NCBI GenBank assembly: GCA_949286295.1
Contig: CASECK010000074.1
Coordinates: 1 to 8,007 of the forward strand
DNA from: an uncultured bacterium
GTDB lineage: Bacteria > Bacillota > Clostridia > Oscillospirales > Oscillospiraceae
Length of the DNA: 8,007 nucleotides
Direction: 5' to 3'
This document shows, one piece after another, positions 4,881 to 8,007 of the stretch (position 1 is the stretch's first letter; each line of letters starts with the position of its first letter). The notes below the pieces were generated by a model that saw only the letters and a list, made by a program, of their open reading frames with translations, ran no database searches and had not been told where the DNA came from. Made by a program: the position numbers and the translations under genes.

Positions 4881-6872
4881 CTTCTTCGGCCTGGCCCATC
4901 CGGCTTTCCGGACCGGGCGCGCCGGGCGCTTTTCCTCCTGCGCCGGGCGTTTCCCGCCGCGCTTCTCCTGGCGGGGGGCCGGGGCGGTGTTCTTCCGCCC
5001 TTTTCGGGCGCCCGCCTTCTGCCCCCCGGCCTCCGGCTCCTTCCGGGCAGGCCCCGGGGACTGCCCCCTATCCGGCCTGACCAGGCAGCGCTTGCCGTAG
5101 CCAATCAGGTCCTCCCGGCCGGTCCTGTGCAGCGCCTCCAGCACCAGCTTGCGGTTTTGGGGCTTGCGCCACTGCATCAGCGCCCGCTGCAGGGCCTTGT
5201 CGTGGGGCGTCTTGGGGACGAACACCGGCTGCATGGTCCGGGGGTCGATGCCGGTATGCCACATACAGGTGGCCAGCGTGCCCGGGGTGGGGTAGAAATC
5301 CTGGACCTGCTCAGGCATATGGCCCTGGCGGTTGAGCCACTCGGCCAGCTGCACCGCATCCTCTAAGGTGCAGCCCGGGTGGGAGGAGATGAGATAGGGC
5401 ACCAGGTACTGGTCCTTGCCGTAGCGGCGGTTGAGCTTATAATACTTCTCCCGGAATTTCTCGTACACCTCGATATGGGGCTTGCCCATATAGTCCAGGG
5501 TGTGGGCCACGCAGTGCTCCGGAGCAACCTTCAGCTGGCCTGAGATGTGGTGCTGCACCAGGTCGGTGAAAAACTCCCCGCTGGGGTCGCGCATCAGGTA
5601 GTCGAAGCGGATGCCCGAGCGGATAAACACCTTCTTCACCCCGGGAATCTCCCGCAGCTTGCGCAGCAGCAGCATATAGTCGGTGTGGTCGGCGTCCAGG
5701 TTGGGGCAGGCCTCCGGGGCCAGGCAGGCCCGGCCCCGGCACATCCCGTGCTTGAGCTGCTGCTGGCAGGAGGGGCGGCGGAAGGTGGCCGAGGGGCCGC
5801 CCACGTCGTGGATATAGCCTTTGAACCCCGGGTGGCGGGTCAGGGCGGTCACCTCCCGGATGACGCTCTCGTGGCTGCGGCAGGAGATGGTGCGCCCCTG
5901 GTGGAAGGCCAGCGCGCAGAAATTACACGCCCCGAAGCACCCCCGGTTGTGGGTGACGGAGAAGCGCACCTCCTCGATGGCGGGCACGCCGCCCAGGGGG
6001 CTGTACATGGGGTGGGGCTCCCGGACATAGGGCAGCTCCGCCACCCGGTCCATCTCCCGGGTGCTCAGGGGGAAGGCCGGAGGATTGACAATCAGCAGCT
6101 CCCGGCCGTGCCGCTGGATGACCGCCCGCCCGGACACCGCGTCGTGCTCCTGATACTCTGTCATATTGGCCCTGGCATAGGCCTGTTTGGAGGCGGATAC
6201 CTCCTCAAAGGAGGGCACCTCCACCATGGGATAGGCGCACACCCCCGGGTGCCGGGCGGCCACGCAGGTGCCCCGCACATCGGTAATCTCCCCCACCGGG
6301 GTGCCCGAGCGGAGGCGGGCGGCAATCTCCACGGAGGCGTACTCCCCCATGCCGTAGACCAGGAGGTCCGCCTGGGCGTCGAAGAGGATGGAGCGGCGCA
6401 CCCGGTCCTCCCAGTAGTCGTAGTGGGCAAACCGGCGCAGGGAGGCCTCCAGCCCCCCGATGACGACGGGGATGTCCCCAAAAACCTCCCGCACCCGGTT
6501 GGCATAGACCACCGTGGCCCGGTCTGGCCGCAGGCCGGCCTTTCTCCCCGGGGAGTAGGCGTCGTCATGGCGGCGCTTTTTCGCCGCCGTGTAGTGGGCC
6601 ACCATGGAGTCGAGGTTGCCCGCGGATATCATCACCCCCAGCCGGGGCCGGCCCAGGGAGGCAAAGGCGTCTGGAGCGCGCCAGTCCGGCTGGGCCAGGA
6701 CGGCCACCCGGTACCCCTCCGCCTCCAGCACCCGGCCGATAATGGCCGGCCCAAACGAGGGGTGATCCACATAGGCGTCGCCGGTGATGAGCAGAAAGTC
6801 ATACCCATCCCAGCCCCGGCGGGCCATATCCTCCCGGCTCACCGGCAAAAACAAATCGCGCTCAAAGCTCAT
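4872..6872 (-). CDS. YgiQ family radical SAM protein
   Basis: The 666-residue product is a UPF0313/YgiQ-type radical SAM protein, a family of undetermined function. The N-terminal domain has FLPVSREDMARRGWDGYDF, DAYVDHPSFG and GGLEASLRRFAHYDYW, all typical of YgiQ. The radical SAM core has CFGACNFC with Cys312, Cys316 and Cys319 in the CxxxCxxC spacing that binds the 4Fe-4S cluster and S-adenosylmethionine. The C-terminal family region includes KVAPEHC, QVQDFYPTPGTLATCMWHTG and VFVPKTPHDKALQRALMQ. From about 600 on the protein is a disordered Lys/Arg/Pro tail ending in four Lys. The start is ATG 6872, preceded by AAGGGG six bases upstream. It lies 38 bases after the phosphatase-GNAT gene and is probably co-transcribed with it. 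The stop is TAG. Family assignment is firm; the reaction is unknown. Confidence 0.95.
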   Translation of the reverse strand: MSFERDLFLPVSREDMARRGWDGYDFLLITGDAYVDHPSFGPAIIGRVLEAEGYRVAVLAQPDWRAPDAFASLGRPRLGVMISAGNLDSMVAHYTAAKKRRHDDAYSPGRKAGLRPDRATVVYANRVREVFGDIPVVIGGLEASLRRFAHYDYWEDRVRRSILFDAQADLLVYGMGEYASVEIAARLRSGTPVGEITDVRGTCVAARHPGVCAYPMVEVPSFEEVSASKQAYARANMTEYQEHDAVSGRAVIQRHGRELLIVNPPAFPLSTREMDRVAELPYVREPHPMYSPLGGVPAIEEVRFSVTHNRGCFGACNFCALAFHQGRTISCRSHESVIREVTALTRHPGFKGYIHDVGGPSATFRRPSCQQQLKHGMCRGRACLAPEACPNLDADHTDYMLLLRKLREIPGVKKVFIRSGIRFDYLMRDPSGEFFTDLVQHHISGQLKVAPEHCVAHTLDYMGKPHIEVYEKFREKYYKLNRRYGKDQYLVPYLISSHPGCTLEDAVQLAEWLNRQGHMPEQVQDFYPTPGTLATCMWHTGIDPRTMQPVFVPKTPHDKALQRALMQWRKPQNRKLVLEALHRTGREDLIGYGKRCLVRPDRGQSPGPARKEPEAGGQKAGARKGRKNTAPAPRQEKRGGKRPAQEEKRPARPVRKAGWARPKKKK

Positions 6873-6910
6873 GGCGCACCCCTTTCCGGTCTGTTCTCCC
6901 GCCGCCGCGC

Positions 6911-8007
6911 TCAGCGGCCATAGCCGATGTCCTTCTCCAAAATCTCCAGGGGGACCCGGCTGCCCGTCTCGTCGCCGATTTTCACAAAGCCGTATTTGCG
7001 GTAAAAATGCTGGGCCCGGCTGTTGTAGGGGGCGCACCGCAGGCGCAGCTTGTCCCGGCCCATGGGCCGGTAGACGGACACCGCCTGCCCCAGCAGCTGC
7101 ACCCCCAAATTCTGCTCCCGCCGCTGGGGGGTCACATAGCAGAAGGGGATATAGCCGGCGTTGTCCCCGGCGTAGCGGACCGGGTCCAGCTCCAGCACCC
7201 CCACCACCTCGTCCTTCCACAGGGCCAGGGTCACCCCCCAGGGCAGCCGGGACAGGTGGAGCCGGGCGCTGTCCAGAAACCCCTCCCCGTCAAAGGGGAT
7301 GTCCGGGCCGTGGGTGGTCACCCAGGCCTCCTGCCGGGCGCGGAGGTAGACCTCCCGTTCCCCCTGCCAGTCGATGGGCCGGAACCACAGATTCACGTCC
7401 CGGCCGTGCCCCCCCTTCTTCCACCACATCTGCTTGCCCAGCGTGGACAGCTCCGCGGGCAGGTGGGAGGCGTCGTCCCGGAACAGGAGCTGAAACTCCC
7501 CCCCGTCAAAGCCCAGGCAGGTGACGGCGGTGTTCTCGCTGTGGGGCTGACTGCCCCACTGCTCCGGGGGCACCTTCTCCACCCGGGCGAGGAACTGGCG
7601 GATGGCGGTGCCGTGGCTCACCAGGGCCACCGTCTGCCCCGGGTGCCGCCCGGCGATGGCGCGGATGGTCCGCTCCATCCGCTCCCCCGCCTGTCCCAGG
7701 CTCTCCCCGCCGGGGGCCTGCCAGGTGGGGTCGCTGTGGTTGAAGCGGGCCATCTCCCGGGGCTGGAGATGGCCCACCTCCCCCCAGGGGCGGTCCTCCC
7801 AGTCCCCCAGGTCAATCTCCCGCAGGCCCGGGTCGGTGCGCAGCGGCAGCCCCTTCGGCCCGCAGACCGCCCGGGCGGTGGTCATGGTCCGGCGCAGGTC
7901 GCTGGCATACACCGCGTCCACGGGGATGTCCCGAAAGCGCTCCTCCAGGGCCGCGATTTGGGCAAAGCCGTTGCCGGTGACCAGGGCGTCATAATGCCCG
8001 TGGATGC
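6911..8007 (-). CDS. Histidine phosphatase-GNAT acetyltransferase fusion, 5' end outside window
   Basis: The visible 364 residues join two domains. The first is a histidine phosphatase (phosphoglycerate-mutase-like). The frame enters from the window edge as IHGHYDALVTGNGFAQIAALEE. VDAVYASDLRRTMTTA then carries the phosphate-binding Arg, LREIDLGDWEDRPWGEV comes next, and the second catalytic His is in LVSHGTAIRQFL (codon at 7615-7613). The nucleophile RHG motif must lie just beyond the edge. The second domain, from about 7395 down, is a GNAT N-acetyltransferase with EVVGVLELDP, QRREQNLGVQLLGQAV (acetyl-CoA loop region) and NSRAQHFYRKYGFVKIG. The GTG at 7921 is internal to the phosphatase fold and is not a start. 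Substrates cannot be read from the sequence. I recall such fusions being annotated in gut Clostridia, so the architecture is probably not new. The ygiQ-like gene follows at 38 bases. Confidence 0.9.
   Translation of the reverse strand, partial: IHGHYDALVTGNGFAQIAALEERFRDIPVDAVYASDLRRTMTTARAVCGPKGLPLRTDPGLREIDLGDWEDRPWGEVGHLQPREMARFNHSDPTWQAPGGESLGQAGERMERTIRAIAGRHPGQTVALVSHGTAIRQFLARVEKVPPEQWGSQPHSENTAVTCLGFDGGEFQLLFRDDASHLPAELSTLGKQMWWKKGGHGRDVNLWFRPIDWQGEREVYLRARQEAWVTTHGPDIPFDGEGFLDSARLHLSRLPWGVTLALWKDEVVGVLELDPVRYAGDNAGYIPFCYVTPQRREQNLGVQLLGQAVSVYRPMGRDKLRLRCAPYNSRAQHFYRKYGFVKIGDETGSRVPLEILEKDIGYGR

Noticed and set aside
5547..6923. Plus-strand open frame of 458 codons opposite the ygiQ-like gene
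   Set aside because: Antisense of a conserved coding frame; it would run through the radical SAM core with no recognisable motif.

Overview
The window is a GC-rich chromosomal segment with almost all codons ending in G or C. Gene content and order point to a Gram-positive anaerobe of the Clostridia, most likely an Oscillospirales gut bacterium of the Flavonifractor/Lawsonibacter/Oscillibacter kind. The placement is an inference from the rimP-nusA-ylxR-ylxQ-infB order, the extended clostridial IF-2, AGGAGG-type ribosome binding sites and a histidine phosphatase-GNAT fusion. No database was searched.

Layout. (1) Positions 1-4235, minus strand: the conserved translation/transcription operon rimP, nusA, ylxR, ylxQ (L7Ae family) and infB. 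It is read from a good sigma-A-type promoter (TTGCAA, 17 bp, TATAGT), and its short leader carries a terminator-like hairpin. infB runs off the left edge. (2) Positions 4116-4419: a divergent intergenic region. (3) Positions 4420-4818, plus strand: a small lipoprotein whose C-terminal half is a run of 11-residue amphipathic repeats. It ends in a 17-bp intrinsic terminator whose T tract lies inside the end of the next, convergent gene. (4) Positions 4872-8007, minus strand: a YgiQ-type radical SAM protein preceded by a histidine phosphatase-GNAT fusion that runs off the right edge. The two are probably one transcript.

How the genes work together: RimP matures the 30S subunit, NusA controls pausing and termination, YlxR and YlxQ are small RNA-binding accessory proteins, and IF-2 loads initiator tRNA. 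NusA may regulate its own operon through the leader hairpin. The right-hand pair has no obvious link to this operon.

The most striking point is that infB, an essential gene, contains one in-frame TAG at codon 95. It lies between the intact N-terminal IF2_N domain and an otherwise open, full-length frame that reads through the linker, the second IF2_N domain and the GTPase motifs. A perfect AGGAGG lies ahead of an in-frame ATG (codon 197) at the start of the conserved core. Either this is a sequence error or strain-level mutation, or the cell makes a short IF-2 from an internal start. I saw no mobile element, CRISPR array, tRNA or rRNA, and no clear new multi-gene system.
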